From Cephalopachus bancanus (lineage: Eukaryota > Chordata > Mammalia > Primates > Tarsiidae), in the NCBI GenBank assembly GCA_027257055.1, contig JAPVLO010000519.1:434001-498000 (forward strand): a stretch of DNA of 64,000 nucleotides, read 5' to 3'. Positions 33,090-44,767 of this stretch are shown here, in pieces. The notes beneath the pieces are model-generated. The model was not told the DNA's origin and searched no databases. It was given only the letters and a program-made list of their open reading frames with translations. The translations under genes and the position numbers were made by a program. Each line of letters begins with the position of its first letter. The first letter of the stretch is position 1.

Positions 33090-34595
33090 TCCTTTGGGTC
33101 CTAGAGAAAAAAATGATACTTTATTAATTCAAGGCAGTGATATTGAGAAAGTATCTCTTAGAAATGCATATAAATTATTTAGATTTTAATAATCTCAATT
33201 GAAGTTTACACAAGGCTTTTTTAGTGTTTGTACACGTTTCAGAGGCTGTGACAAGTCTCTCCAAAATCATTAAGGGAGTTTTCAGGCATATGTTGATATT
33301 AATTTTAGTAAAATATGGGATCTTGCTGTAAGTAGGGTCATTAAAATAATTGATTGGAGTACATTACTTTACAAAGTAATCATGAGAGAAACACAGACTA
33401 TCTTTCAGACTAAAAAATCATACATACTGGTTGCAAGTCACAAATGACTTTATGAAGATATTGTAAGGAAAATAGAGTCTTGAGCGTTTTCCTGCTTATT
33501 TTCTTCCTTTTATTCAGTATAGAGTGGAACATAAAACTCCAGTAAAACATTATCAAAAAATAAGAGGTAAAAAGGTATAGACTAGGCCACGTGTCTGAAC
33601 AAAACTGACATTGGAGGGTGAAATGAAGTCTAAAGGGACTACATGTTCTAAGGCAGTGTTCTGCCATCCTCATGGAACAGGCAGAAAAAGAGATCAAGCC
33701 AAGGTTGAGGGATTCTGCACAGATGGTGAGATTCCTCCTGGCCCCTATGATAATACTTCATGAAAAACTCATTTTCCCTCCATTACCTCCTGTGGCAAAG
33801 TGTGTGTGTTAAGCTTGGGTGGGAGTGAAGGTGGTTGGGAAGCAGTTGGGAGGTGACCTAGTGTGACTCTGCTCTTCTTATTAGGCCTCTTGAGTAATTA
33901 CACTTTGCCCGGCCCAGCTCTCACCCTCAAATGGTATACTTGGATGAATACTTAGAATCAGGCAAAATCTCCACAACCTGCACAGAGCAATCACTGCAGC
34001 TAAAATCTCTTTCTCATTTCCTCTCTTAACTTCCCCTTGAACTTTATGTGCCTTCCCCCATTCATTTTCACTTTGTGGATTTAAATTTCTTGTTCATCTC
34101 ATTTAGAGTTTTTTATTGGAATCAATGTCCCTTCAAAATGATGAAAGGAGGAGATGAATTTTAACTATACAAGTAAATAGCCAATCACTGATACATCAGA
34201 CAACATCCCATCATCCACTCAGGAACCTCTGAAGAGAAAAATTACTTCTGTTGCACATGATGGTTGACTTGATTAAAATATTTAGTGTTTTTTTATTCAA
34301 ATAAAGCATCATAATCAAATGTTATCATGAATATTTACACAATCATCAAGGTAAAAAGCAGCTTTTTGGATATTTCTGTTGGGTTTTTGATAACTGAAAC
34401 TGAGCTGTCGACTGTTGTGCTCTTTCCATCAGGTTCACAGAATTGGGACGGCAGGCAAAAAGTTCAATTATTTTGTCGGTTGTAAGGTACAAACTGTAGG
34501 TCCTATGGCATTTGTCACCCCTGAATAGTAATGTTTGGCGGAACACCTGGTTGAGTTCTCAGCGCCAGAGTGGGCATTTGTATAATTATTTAAAG
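33090..34595. other. Unique noncoding DNA
   Basis: About 1.5 kb with no recognised gene, RNA or repeat. Confidence 0.45.
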
Positions 34596-34604
34596 GTAGA
34601 TCGT

Positions 34605-34970
34605 ATGGCATAGTAGAAAGGGTGTAGAATCTGCAGCCAGAATACCTGTTTAGTATGTATTAACTAGTCACTATGTCTAAGGCCTGACAGCTAATAAGTG
34701 GCAAAACTGAGACTGAAGCCTAGGTCTGTATGACTAGATATCCTGTGCTTCTAAACTCTAGCTATATAGGCTATCGGAGGTCTCATACCTTGTCTTATAG
34801 TCATAACTGACACATGGGTGTATCAAACATTTACCATGTACCAGACACTGCACTTGACATGCATTATCACATTTAACATGTTGCAACTGAGGAAACAGAA
34901 ACTTCAGGAGATTTTTGTGTAATTCTGAGCAAGTCATTTCACTTCTATAAACCTCAGTCGACTCCTCTTT
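34605..34970. mobile_element. Cluster of MIR fragments
   Basis: 34605-34680 reads as plus-strand MIR ('atggcatagtagaaagggtg', 'agaatctgcagccaga'). 34680-34760 reads as minus ('gacagctaataagtggcaaa'). 34815-34965 has minus-type text ('aaacatttaccatgtaccag') and then plus-type text ('gagcaagtcatttcacttct'). Exact joints are unclear. Confidence 0.6.
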
Positions 34971-35307
34971 TTCCAGGCTCTTTAGAAAGCCTTAACTGCC
35001 CAAGTATGGATAACCAGAAGCTGTATATGAGGATAATATATTGAGTTCCTGCTCTCAGAACTCTAGCTTCACATGTCTTCCCTCTATCATTCAGTTTCTT
35101 TTTGCCTCCTGAAACTGTGTTATTTGACATTGCTTCTGTTCTTGTGTTTCTGTTTCCCTTACTCTCCATGGGCAGCCTTCTCAAGAACCTCATTTTCATC
35201 ATTATCCTCTCTCTTGTCTATGTCTCTTTCCTCTCCTCTGTCCTATTAGTATTTAAATATACTCAAGCATCCCTTCTCCTAAAAATTGGCACAAGACTCC
35301 TCCCTCA

Positions 35308-35387
35308 AACCTCTGTATTATCCTAATTAGTGCTCTTTTTCCGTTTAAACCTCTGTATTATCCCGATTAGTGCTCTTTTTCCTTTTA
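35308..35387 (+). repeat. 40-bp tandem duplication
   Basis: Two adjacent copies (35308-35347 and 35348-35387) of a unit beginning 'aaacctctgtattatcc', differing at a few bases only. Too similar to be old. Confidence 0.9.
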
Positions 35388-35502
35388 AAAATAAAGTTTT
35401 CAAATGAGTTACCTGCATTTGTCATCTCCATTTTCTCACCTCCCAGTCATTGTTCATCCCACTGTGATCTGACTTCTGCCTTAACTACTGTTCCCTCCCT
35501 GC

Positions 35503-35902
35503 ATAAGTTTCTTATAGTTCCTTTCATAATAAGTTACTGCAAATGTAATGGCTTAAAACAATACACATATGTTATCTCACAGTTCCATAGGTTGCTAGTC
35601 TGACATGGTCTCCATGGTCTCACTGGGCTGAAATTTAGGTGTGAGCAGAACTGTCTTCCTTTTTGGAAACTCGAGGGAAGAAGTCAGTTTTCTTGTCTTT
35701 TCTAGTTTCTAGAGTCTTCTCATAATCTCACGCTTATAGACCCCTTCCTCCATCTTTGAAACTAGCAATATTTATTGTTCCTCTCTGGTTCTCTCTTCTA
35801 TCATCATATCTCCCTCTGACTACAACCGGGAAAGGCTCTGATAGGCCCATGTAATTATATTAAGCTCACCTGGATAATGAAGTATACTCTCCCCATCTCA
35901 AG
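35503..35902 (-). mobile_element. MLT1-type MaLR LTR, left part
   Basis: Inverted MLT1: 'gtaatggcttaaaacaatac', 'tctcacagttccataggttg', 'tctcactgggctgaaattta', 'ccccttcctccatctttgaa', 'tcacctggataatgaagtat'. It is split by L1-C and resumes at 38406. MaLR LTRs are from non-autonomous ERVL relatives; no internal region is present, so it is a solo LTR. Confidence 0.85.
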
Positions 35903-35914
35903 TTACTTAATTTA

Positions 35915-36574
35915 TTTTTATTTTATTCTATTTTAAGGATGTGGGGTACAATTTGGGACTAGGTATTATACAAGTGGCCATTGTACAGGTAAAGTTTGGG
36001 TCTCCCTTTGGTCCCCATTGCACCTGGATTGAGATCAGATACCCTTATTGATGTTGTGTGCCTCTCCTCCTGGCAGTTTCCCACTACTGCCAATCCCTTT
36101 CCTATAATATCATGATACATGTTCTGGGTCCACTTATGAGTGAGAACATGTGGTACTCAGTTCTTTGTTTCTGTGATAGATCACTGAGTATGATGGGCTC
36201 TAATTCCATCCAATTTGCTGCGAAGTCCATAATTGTGTCATTCTTTATGGATGCGTAGTATTCCATTGTGTACATGTACCACATTTTTTGTATCCTGTCC
36301 AGTTTCAGTGGGCAAAACAGTTGGTTCCATGTTTCAGCTATTTAAATAATGCAGCAAAAAACATGCATGTACAGGTATCTTTTTTGCAGATTGATTTGAG
36401 TTCCCCCAGGTATATTTCTAGAAGGAGGATTGCTGGGACCTATGGAAGGTCAATTTCTAGTTCTTTTAGGATTCACCACACTGTTTTCTGTAGCGGTTGG
36501 ACTCATTTGCATTCTCACCAATAGTGTAGAAGCACTCCCTTTTCTCTGTATCCTTGTCAGCATCTGTTGTTTTT

Positions 36575-36605
<31 letters not shown>

Positions 36606-37568
36606 GAGTTGGAGTCTCACTCTGTCGCCCAGACTGGAGTGCAGTGGCCGCTTCCGGCCACCGCAGCCTCGACCTGCTGGGCTCCTGCGATCCTTCCGCC
36701 TCAGCCTTCCGAGTAGCCGGAACTACAGGCATGCGCTACCACGCCCGGCTAATCTTTTGGTTTATTGTAGAGATGAGGTCTCGCTGCCCAGGCGGGTCTC
36801 GAACCCACGGGCTCAGTCAATCCACTCACCTCAGCCTCCCAAAGGCGCGGGATTACAGGCTGAGCCACCGAGCCCGGCCGTTTTTTGATTTATTAATGAT
36901 GGTCATCCTGATTGGAGTTAGGTGATATCTCAATGTGGTTTTGACTTACATTTCCCTGATGATTAGTGAGGCTGAGCGTTTCTTCATGTGTCTGGTGGTT
37001 GCTTGCATGTTTTCTTTTGAGAAATGTCAATTCATGTCTTTTTCCCACTTTTTAATGGGGTTGGTTGTTTTTACCTTTATGCATGTTTTAGTATCTTGTG
37101 GATCCTGGATGTTAGGACTTTGTTGGAAACATAGTTGGCAAATTTTTTTTCCCACTCTGTGGGCTGTTTCCTGGTTTTCTTGATGGTTTCTTTTGCTTTG
37201 CAGAAGCTTTTCAGTTTGATGAGTTTCCACTTGTCTATCTTATCTCTTATGGTATGTGTATTCAGGGTTTTAATCAGGAATTGGTTGCCTATTTCAACTT
37301 CTGCAAGGGTGTCTCCTGTGTTTTCTAAGATTCTTACAGTTTAAGGTTTTACGTTTAGGGCTTTGATCCATTTTGAGCTGACTTTTGTGTATGGAGATAG
37401 GTAGGTGTCCTGTTTCATTCTTCTGCATGTGATCAGCCAGTTTACCAGCACCATTTACTGAATAGTTTCTCCTCTTCCCAGTAATTGTTGTTGGAGGCTT
37501 TGTTGAAGATGAGTTGGTTGAGAAATTGAGGTTTTGTTTCTGGACTCTCTATCCTGTTCCATTGGTCT
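35915..37568 (-). pseudogene. L1-C ORF2 C-terminal region and 3'UTR
   Basis: Antisense to ORF2: 'gcgtagtattccattgtgta', 'gattagtgaggctgagcgtt' and 'tttaatggggttggttg' are reverse complements of the cysteine-rich and post-RT region of L1-B/L1-H. The 3'UTR (about 35930-36140) has a single, perfect hairpin unit at 36071-36092. Broken by the Alu, frameshifts and stops. Confidence 0.85.
36584..36879 (-). mobile_element. Lineage-specific dimeric Alu SINE in L1-C
   Basis: Perfect 15-bp TSD 'gttttttgatttatt' at 36569-36583 and 36880-36894. The tail on this strand is a (TTTA)n tract (36584-36604) in place of a plain T-run. The B-box hairpin keeps pairing with one wobble, and the right-arm palindrome is intact apart from the loop. 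Confidence 0.96.
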
Positions 37569-37571
37569 AAA

Positions 37572-38398
37572 TGCCTATTCTTCTGCCAAAACACCCAGGC
37601 ATAGAGGGAACATACTTGAAAATAATAAGAGCCATCTATGATAAACCCACAGTCAACATATTACTAAATGGACAGAAATTGGAAGCATTTCCCCTGAAAA
37701 TCGGAACAAGACAAGGCTGCCCACTCTCACTCCTTCTGTTCAACATAGTGTTGAAAGTCCTAGCTAGAGCAATCAGACAAGAGAAGGAAATCAGGGGTAT
37801 CCAAATAGGAAAAGAGGAAGTTAAGTTATCTCTCTTTGCTGACAATATGATCCTATACCTCGGAAATCCAAGAGTCTCTGCCGAAAACCTCCTTGCACTA
37901 ATAAAGGACTTTGGCAGTCTCAGGATACAAAATAAATGTGTAAAAGAGAATCACATTCTTATACACCAACAACAAGCTGGCAGAGAATCAAATAAAAAAC
38001 ACAATCCTATTCACAATAGCCACACACACAAAAATGACATCTTCTTAACTAGAGATGCGAAGACCTTTACAAAGAAAACTTCAAAACGCTGCTCAAAGAA
38101 ATCAAAGAAAGATACAAACAAATAGAAAAATTCTTCCATGCTCATGGGTTGGAAGAGTCAACATTGTTAAGATGTCCGTCCTACCCAAGACAGTCTACAG
38201 ATTCAACACAATATCCATTAAATTACCAACATCATTCTTCTCAGACCCAGAAATGACAATAAAGAAATTCATATAGAAACATAAACAACCACAAATAGCC
38301 AAAACAATCTTCAGCAAATGAAATAAAGTGGTAGGTATCACACTTCCAGACTTTAAACTTTATTATAAGGTTACAATAATCAAAACAGCCTGGTATTG
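37572..38398 (+). pseudogene. L1-C inverted 5' segment (ORF2 reverse transcriptase)
   Basis: Sense-oriented RT fragment, open from about 37571 to 38125. It includes '[20 protein letters not shown]' and F-A-D-N at 37835-37846, where the second catalytic Asp has become Asn. It continues in other frames to 'ttccagactttaaactttat' and ends at 38398. It lacks ORF1 and the endonuclease because the insertion is 5'-truncated. Confidence 0.88.
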
Positions 38399-38405
38399 CT
38401 TCACA

Positions 38406-38520
38406 TTACTTAATTTAATCACATTTGCAGAGTCCTCATTTGCCATGTAACCTAACACATTCACAGGCTCCAGGAATTAGGATGTGAACAACTTTGGAGA
38501 ACATTATTCTGTCTACTATC
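38406..38520 (-). mobile_element. MLT1-type LTR, right part
   Basis: 'acatttgcagagtcctcatt', 'tgccatgtaacctaacacat' and 'ttcacaggctccaggaatta' complete the inverted LTR begun at 35503. It ends near 'cattattctgtctacta', the LTR 5' terminus. Confidence 0.85.
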
Positions 38521-38699
38521 CTCTCCTCCAAATGGTGCTTACTAAAATCACCAAAACAGCATTGTTTAGAAATCCAATGGGTACTTTCAATCCTTATCTT
38601 ACCATACTTCTTGCCTACATATGATAGTGTTGACATACTCTTCTTTCTTGAAATTTTCATCTTTCTGACCATCCTTTTCCTTCACCTTTCTGAGCTGCT

Positions 38700-39485
38700 T
38701 CTACTTTGTTCTTTAAACACTAATGTTCTTTAGAATTCAATCTTCAACCCATTTCTCTTCTATTTGTACAAATCCTCATTTAGTTATCTCATTCATTTCC
38801 ATGATTTAAACTACTCCCTCTTGAGTCCAGAACTATATGAAACCTGCCTATGGTCATATCTTTACATGTCCAACGGGTACCTCAAATTCATCATATTCAA
38901 AAGTGAACTCATCAATTCACTCCTCCATTACTTCAAATCAGTTACGTCTTCTGACTTCTCATTGTAGTCAATGGTATCACTCTCCACCTAATTGCCCATG
39001 CCATAAAATTTCACAAGATTCTGTTCCTGTCTAACACAAACCACCTCTAATCAGCAACTATATATAATACGTTCTTTCAGGCATGCTTTCTGTTCCATTT
39101 CTATTGTCATTGTCTCTAGTTCTTGACCTCAACATTTCTCTCTTAAGGTTCTTGCAAAGACCTGCTTGACACCTTCCTGCCTTCTCAATCTCTTTCCCAC
39201 ACAACAACCATTTAAAACTTACTTTCTAAAGTGTATTTCATGGTTTCCCAGTACTTTCAGAATAAAATCTAAGCCCCTTAGCTTGGTATATAGATACCTT
39301 TATAATCTAGCCGCATCATTTCATTTTCAACTCAATGTGGACCTCTCTTACCACTCACCCCTGTACCTATTACCCCACGTGCCCTATGTTTTATAATTAT
39401 CCTTATTTTCCCAGTCTTTCATAACATAGCACACACTGTTCTCCTTGCTGAGAACGTTCTTCCTTATATACCCTCCATTCTTATC
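38700..39485 (+). mobile_element. L2 LINE, ORF2 3' part
   Basis: 'caatcttcaacccatttctc', 'atgtccaacgggtacctcaa', 'tctccacctaattgcccatg', 'cagaataaaatctaagcccc' and 'gagaacgttcttccttatat' follow L2 order. No intact frame. Confidence 0.8.
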
Positions 39486-39579
39486 CATTTTAGAAAAAAA
39501 GGATATAAACAATATTAGGAAGTAGAAATGAGATGCAGAGATTACAATTTTAACTATATTTTTAAAACAATTTTTTAGA

Positions 39580-39985
39580 ACCACTCAACTAATAGCTTAG
39601 TATGCATTCTCCTTGTTAAAAAATTATTTTACAATTTAAATTCTTACAAGTAAGGCCAAAGTTCCCTATGATTACCCACTCCTGCTAAATGTATGTGCTT
39701 TTTCACTAAGTTGTATATCTTAGAGATCTATCCATGTCAGCACAAAAATTTTAATCTATTATTTTTAATTGCTGCCCACTATTACATAGTATTGCCAGAT
39801 TACAGGTTTATATAAACTTTTAAATATTAAAAGACTTTTAGATTGTCTTCTGATTTTTGCTTTTATGAGTACTAGTGATTGCTCTTGTAAAAAGGCCATG
39901 TTGTGAGCCTGTGCAAACATTTCTCTGTGGTAAACACCAATACATAGTAATTCACTGACACTGGCAATTGGATCCCATAATGGGC
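39580..39985 (-). mobile_element. Ancient L1M fragment, splitting L2
   Basis: 'ttgtatatcttagagatcta', 'attgctgcccactattacat' and 'ttgctcttgtaaaaaggcca' are antisense L1M-type. It lies between the L2 body (to 39485) and an L2 3' end (39986-40115), so it probably inserted into that L2. Confidence 0.6.
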
Positions 39986-40115
39986 ACTATTAATTTACTT
40001 GTTTGTCTTTTTCACTAGTTTACAAGTTTCTCAAGGGAATGGACTATGTTTGAATATTCTTTAACCTAGACAGAACCGGGCATATGATGTGTGCTTACTA
40101 AATATTTATTAAATA
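39986..40115 (+). mobile_element. L2 LINE 3' end
   Basis: 'gtttacaagtttctcaaggg' followed by 'aatggactatgtttgaatat' and the terminal 'actaaatatttattaaataa' match the L2 3' terminus. Confidence 0.75.
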
Positions 40116-40119
40116 AATG

Positions 40120-40650
40120 GATCTGACCGCTCTCATTAAAACAAGGGCTTCTTCCTCAATGCCCAGATGGTTTAGTTATTTATTCTTCTCAGTGTGACCT
40201 CAATCTGTTTCTTGTGCTCTGATTATCTGAATCTTGAACCCAAGACAGCATTTCTTTATATCTGCTGCTTGAAAGAGAATTGTTACAGCCATTAGAGCAT
40301 GCTTTTGTAGGTGTCACTATCCTGAGATTGTAGTTTATTTACCTGTATTCATAGAGCAATGCGCTTCCATTTCCTGTACCCAGCTTTTTGTGAGCCTTTT
40401 TGATAGACTTACTCTGCTTTCTTCTCTACATGTAGGGTAATAGAAGACCCACATGATTGCTAGCATTCTAATTTTTAAAAAATAATTATTTGTTCCTTGC
40501 CTATAAAGTGAAGATGATGTCTATCACTTATCTCCCCAACTAGACATATAGTAATTAATAGAATATGTTCTTAGACTTGTAGATAACAGTGCTATCGATA
40601 TTATAAGAGGCAACTGTGGAAAGGGAGATATCTTCATTAGTCCATAGGTG
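40120..40650. other. Unique noncoding DNA
   Basis: No recognised gene or repeat. Confidence 0.4.
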
Positions 40651-40659
40651 TGTGTGCAC

Positions 40660-40785
40660 ATGTTCTCCATTCAACCCATTACACTACGCTCCTTCAGGTC
40701 AAAGAGTGTGCCTCATTTTGCATTATCTCTTTTATCTACCTATCATCTATGTCTGGCTATATGTGTGTTGAATCAATGAACTGGA
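40660..40785 (+). mobile_element. L2 3'-end fragment
   Basis: 'cattacactacgctccttca' and 'gagtgtgcctcattttgcat', ending 'gtgtgttgaatcaatgaact', resembles the L2 3' terminus. Confidence 0.55.
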
Positions 40786-40864
40786 TTTTATAATAGTAGT
40801 TAAACAGATATGGCCAATAGTTACTTTTCTTGACTGACTATGCTAAGTTCTATCATCCTATTCC

Positions 40865-40945
40865 TTTTTATCAGTGACCCAACACATGTAATGAGTGCCT
40901 AGCTTGTGTCAGTTACTATGCTATATGCTATTGTATCGTGGATAT
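40865..40945 (-). mobile_element. MIR/L2 3'-end fragment (weak)
   Basis: 'gtaatgagtgcctagcttgt' followed by 'gtcagttactatgct' matches the inverted shared MIR/L2 end. It cannot be assigned further. Confidence 0.5.
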
Positions 40946-41329
40946 TTCCGTTTAGCCATCGCACAGCAGGAGTATTGCTAAGGGCTATGGTGGTGAGGCT
41001 CTTTCTTCTATTTCACTAGAAAACAAACATCTTTCAATCACTTTCTACTCAAGGACAGATTTTATTGTTAAACCTTGCAAAAAAAACCTACCTGATGGAA
41101 GGGCATTTATAGACACCTCTCATATGGGGCTCTGCAAAAAAGAAAGAAAAGTCATTCTCTTGAAGTATTTATCATGGTATATAGTGATACAAAAAAATAT
41201 TCCTTTAGAACCCCCACTCTAGTTTTTCCTCCTGCAAAACCATACTGCTTATTGATGCCATTTTGTCATTTTTCTTTAGTGTCTTTTATTCATTTCTATG
41301 ATTCACTCAGAAATTAGTGTCCCTCTGTT

Positions 41330-41560
41330 GCCTATCAATATTAGCTCCTAATTTTTAACATCTCATGCTACATTTATTCCCATAACTTTAGCTTCCTTTG
41401 TTTGTGGTGTGCCCTCCACTTCTTATCTTTTGTTAACTCTTGCCAAAATGATTTTTTCAAGGTTCAACTCCAGTTTTACCTCCTCAATGCTACTCTGGCC
41501 CTCCACTCTCTCGTTTATCTTTTAACCCAATTCATGAGCAAATGCTGACAACCCATTTCA
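41330..41560 (+). mobile_element. L2 LINE 3'-region fragment
   Basis: 'gtgccctccacttcttatct' and 'tttttcaaggttcaactcca' then 'gttttacctcctcaatgcta' follow L2 text ('ccttcaagattcagctcaaatgtcacctcctc'). Confidence 0.65.
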
Positions 41561-41764
41561 GGATTGCTGGTGTTCTCTCTCCAAGCAAACCTTAAGCCCA
41601 TAAGCCCAAAGAGAGCTGAGTCTTTTATGCTCTATAATGTGAGGCACAGAGGTCTGTTGAGAACTTTACAAATTTACAGCAGCATAATCTCAATGTCATT
41701 TATGAACAGACAAATGTGTGGGAGATGCCTATGTCAAACAAATTAGGTTAAGCATATGTTTTCA

Positions 41765-42075
41765 TAAGATTTTTATTTCATTCAACATTCAACCAACATT
41801 TATGAATCACCTCTAGGTGACAAGTACTGTGTGAGATTCTGGGGGTTTATAGATAAATAAGAGTGGCCCCGCGTCTTCAAGAATCTTATAATCTGGTTAG
41901 ACAGCATCGAGTTTAGCAAATTAATACAGTACCATGTGACAATTGCTAGAATGGAGGTATGTCATGGAAGTAACATGACAGTACAGAAAGGTTAGTTCCA
42001 GTGTATCTAAGTGTGGCCAGGAAAGGCTTTCCAGAGGAAGTCAGGCTTGAGCTGACTTTTGAAGAAAGCATACGA
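41765..42075 (-). mobile_element. L2 LINE 3' part
   Basis: Inverted L2: 'caaccaacatttatgaatca', 'ttcaagaatcttataatctg', 'aggaaaggctttccagagga' and 'gcttgagctgacttttgaag'. Confidence 0.82.
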
Positions 42076-42403
42076 TGGAAGTCATATTTGACTCATTGGA
42101 GACATTGCATCCCAACTACTTATGAGATTTCGAGCAAACCAAATATAGGTAATATATCTACTCCAATATGATGGAATAAATCTACTTTCCTTATTGAGGT
42201 GTTTTAGCACTTTTGAGGCTTTTAAGTGCCTACAATGCAGAAAAGCACTGAGCAGCCAGAAAGAGTTTTTGCATTTACAGAATCTGAGCAACCTGGCACT
42301 TCTTGGCAGAACAAGGCACTTTTGATTAGGTGCCAGTTTGACAAAGTAGCTGTTTAAAGTCTACAAAGTACACTTATGAGAACAAACTGACAGGTTGACT
42401 AGA

Positions 42404-42453
42404 GCATCTAAAGTTTTTCGATGCATCTAAAGTTTTATAGCATCTAAAGTTTC
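42404..42453 (+). repeat. Short triplicated motif
   Basis: 'gcatctaaagtttt' at 42404-42417 and 42423-42436, and 'gcatctaaagtttc' at 42440-42453, with 17-19 bp periodicity. Confidence 0.85.
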
Positions 42454-42459
42454 TATTAC

Positions 42460-44080
42460 TTGGCTTAGGCTTCATTACCCTTATCAAACATCTCTAATGC
42501 TAAATATACATAATCACTCCTTTGTCTAAGAATAAGTGCAATTACTGGCTGTACAAGGTAAGAGAAATTAAATTGATTTAGCAAGCTTCCGCGTGCCATA
42601 TCCAAGCTGAAAGAGTGCAAAACTCTATTAAATTCTTAACTTATTTCTTGGCCATACACATTTCAATATTCTGTGTATGTTAATATTTGGAGAAACTGTT
42701 CAATTTATAACATATGCATATTTAGAAGTAATTGCTAAGTAAACAACATTTTAGAGTACTGTTGCAGGAACAGGAGGCCTGAGCTCACATTTCTAAACCT
42801 ATGGATACTGACACTCTACCTACTCTGGAGGCAATTCATTTTCTGTTAATGTCGGAAATTGGCTGTTGGGTCCCAGAAGCAGTAGGACAATCAAGAGAAT
42901 TCAAGGAGAATCTTCAATTTTGGCTGGACTTGTGGGAGAGCAGGTGGTTGGGAGTAATTAAGGTCTGATTCCTGGTGGCCTCTCACCAGCGTAATGAGGT
43001 GCCTTCAACCACTAATGAACCTCACACTCATGTTGGGCTACTTAAATCATCCAAGAAAGCCTTGGCCACAAAGATGTGCCTTGCATCACATTCTGTAATA
43101 ACCTGCTGGCCTCTTTGTCCCCAGAGCTCTCCAGTCTTCACAACTAAGGACATTTTAAGTTACCTGCAAGTTCAGTTTATCCCTAGGTTTTGGGACCAGT
43201 CATGTTTGAAAATAGTAGGAATTTGAGATGCTCCCAGGGCAGTAGTATAGCATCCTAGGCATTATATTTAGTCATGATTTGACCTTGCATATCAGTCAAA
43301 TAATTCACATTTTGTTTAGTTTTTCTAGTGACAAAAATTTGATTTCAGACACTAGCCCTTGTAACTGGGATTGTATGGCTAGTACCCTGTCCTGAATCCT
43401 TTGAGCCTGGGTACCAGCCTTATTCTCCCTCTAGTCCTCTTAGAAATTGGAACTTCATCCCTGACTTTAGTCCAGTGGGTTACTATCTGCTAATAGCTAC
43501 CCGAAAAGCAGTTGCTATATAGCTAATGCTGTGTCCCATTTATCTCCCAGAGTAATCATTGTCTTCCTACTTTTGGATGATCCTCATGCTGACCTTCTGC
43601 TTTTCTTAACCAACTGAGCTATTTTTCTGTCTCTGTGTCAGAAAACTTTCTCTCAAAGCCACTTCTCAAATCTTGAGTTCCTGTGTTTCCCTCTTTTTTT
43701 ATGCCTCGGCCCACTGGCACTACATCTGAATTTTATTTTCCTCTTAGTAACTATCACCTAAAATTTATCTTTTAGAATTCTCCTCTCTCTCAAAGGCTGT
43801 CTAGGAAGCAAGGCAATCTCAACTATTGACCTCAAAGATAAGCACACAGGCCCAGTTCTTTTAAAGCTTTTACCTCTAACCATGGGGAAACAAAAAGGGG
43901 AAAATTGTAAAGGGGAAAAAAGTTCTTACCGTCCTTCTCTGTAATTCCTAACAATGTGTTGGTGTGATGCATTTATTTTTTGTACCTTTCTTTTATTTGT
44001 TCCTACTTTTCCACCATATTTCGAATTTCTTCTCACATGTTCTGTAAAAAAAATCTTGTTTCTGTGAAAACACCTTATCC
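42460..44080. other. Unique noncoding DNA
   Basis: About 1.6 kb without a recognised gene or repeat. The 83-codon frame at 42975-43226 shows no known motif. Confidence 0.45.
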
Positions 44081-44084
44081 TAGA

Positions 44085-44155
44085 GCAGAAGCATGATTTT
44101 CTTCATTCAACACTGTATTCCCAGTGCCTGGTGACTACATGAATAAACAAAGGAA
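44085..44155 (+). mobile_element. L2 3'-end fragment
   Basis: 'gagcagaagcatgattttct', 'cactgtattcccagtgcctg' and 'gtgactacatgaataaacaa' match the L2 3' terminus. Confidence 0.65.
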
Positions 44156-44179
44156 CATACAAACTTTTTAGGATAAGGG

Positions 44180-44480
44180 AAAAATGATCCTAGAGCTTGA
44201 AGAAGGTCATTCAGGCCTCATAAGCATGGTAAGGAGTTTAGAAGTTTGATTTTTATTTTAAATGCAATGGGAAGACACTAGAGAATTTTAAACAGGAGAT
44301 GAAATGATCTGATTAACATCTGAAGGTAATAACTCTTACTATTCTGTGAATAATAGATTGCAGTGGCAAAAGAAGAAGCTGAGAGAGCCCAAAGGAGATT
44401 GTTGCAATATTCCTGGTGAGAGATGATGGTGCCACATGACTTTTAGTGTGGAAGCGACAAAGATGGAGAGAAGTAAATGC
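44180..44480 (-). mobile_element. L2 LINE 3' part
   Basis: 'taaatgcaatgggaagacac', 'tagagaattttaaacaggag', 'gatgaaatgatctgattaac' and 'tcctggtgagagatgatggt' reproduce inverted L2. It lies head to head with the L2 3' end at 44085. Confidence 0.87.
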
Positions 44481-44767
44481 ATTTGAGAGCCATTCCAATT
44501 CAGTTTCATGATTTGATAAAATGTAAGTACTGTTTAAATGGAGGGAAAATTGATTTAATGAAACAAATAAGCACATAATAAAATGTTAGTTGATAATACA
44601 CAACTGTGAGATAATTATGTGCTAAGGAAGTGATCTATAAAAACATTTGACACATATTAGGTGCTCAATTAAAAAGTATTAGAGGATGTGAATAGTTGAC
44701 TTGTAATTAAGGGAATTTTGAAAAATTATAAACATAGCCTACAGTCATTACTTGGGATATTTCTTAT

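Larger units (their letters stand above)
35903..38417 (-). mobile_element. L1-C: 5'-inverted (twin-primed) L1 inside an MLT1 LTR
   Basis: 12-bp TSD 'ttacttaattta' at 35903-35914 and 38406-38417. From the left: a T-rich tail and antisense L1 3' end through the ORF2 C-terminal region (35915-37568), then a switch to sense-oriented ORF2 RT sequence (37572-38398). The two parts meet at adjacent L1 positions: sense text ends in 'cagcctggtattg' and the antisense part begins at 'aggcatttagacc'. This is the signature of twin priming. An Alu (36584-36879) interrupts the antisense part. Confidence 0.9.
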
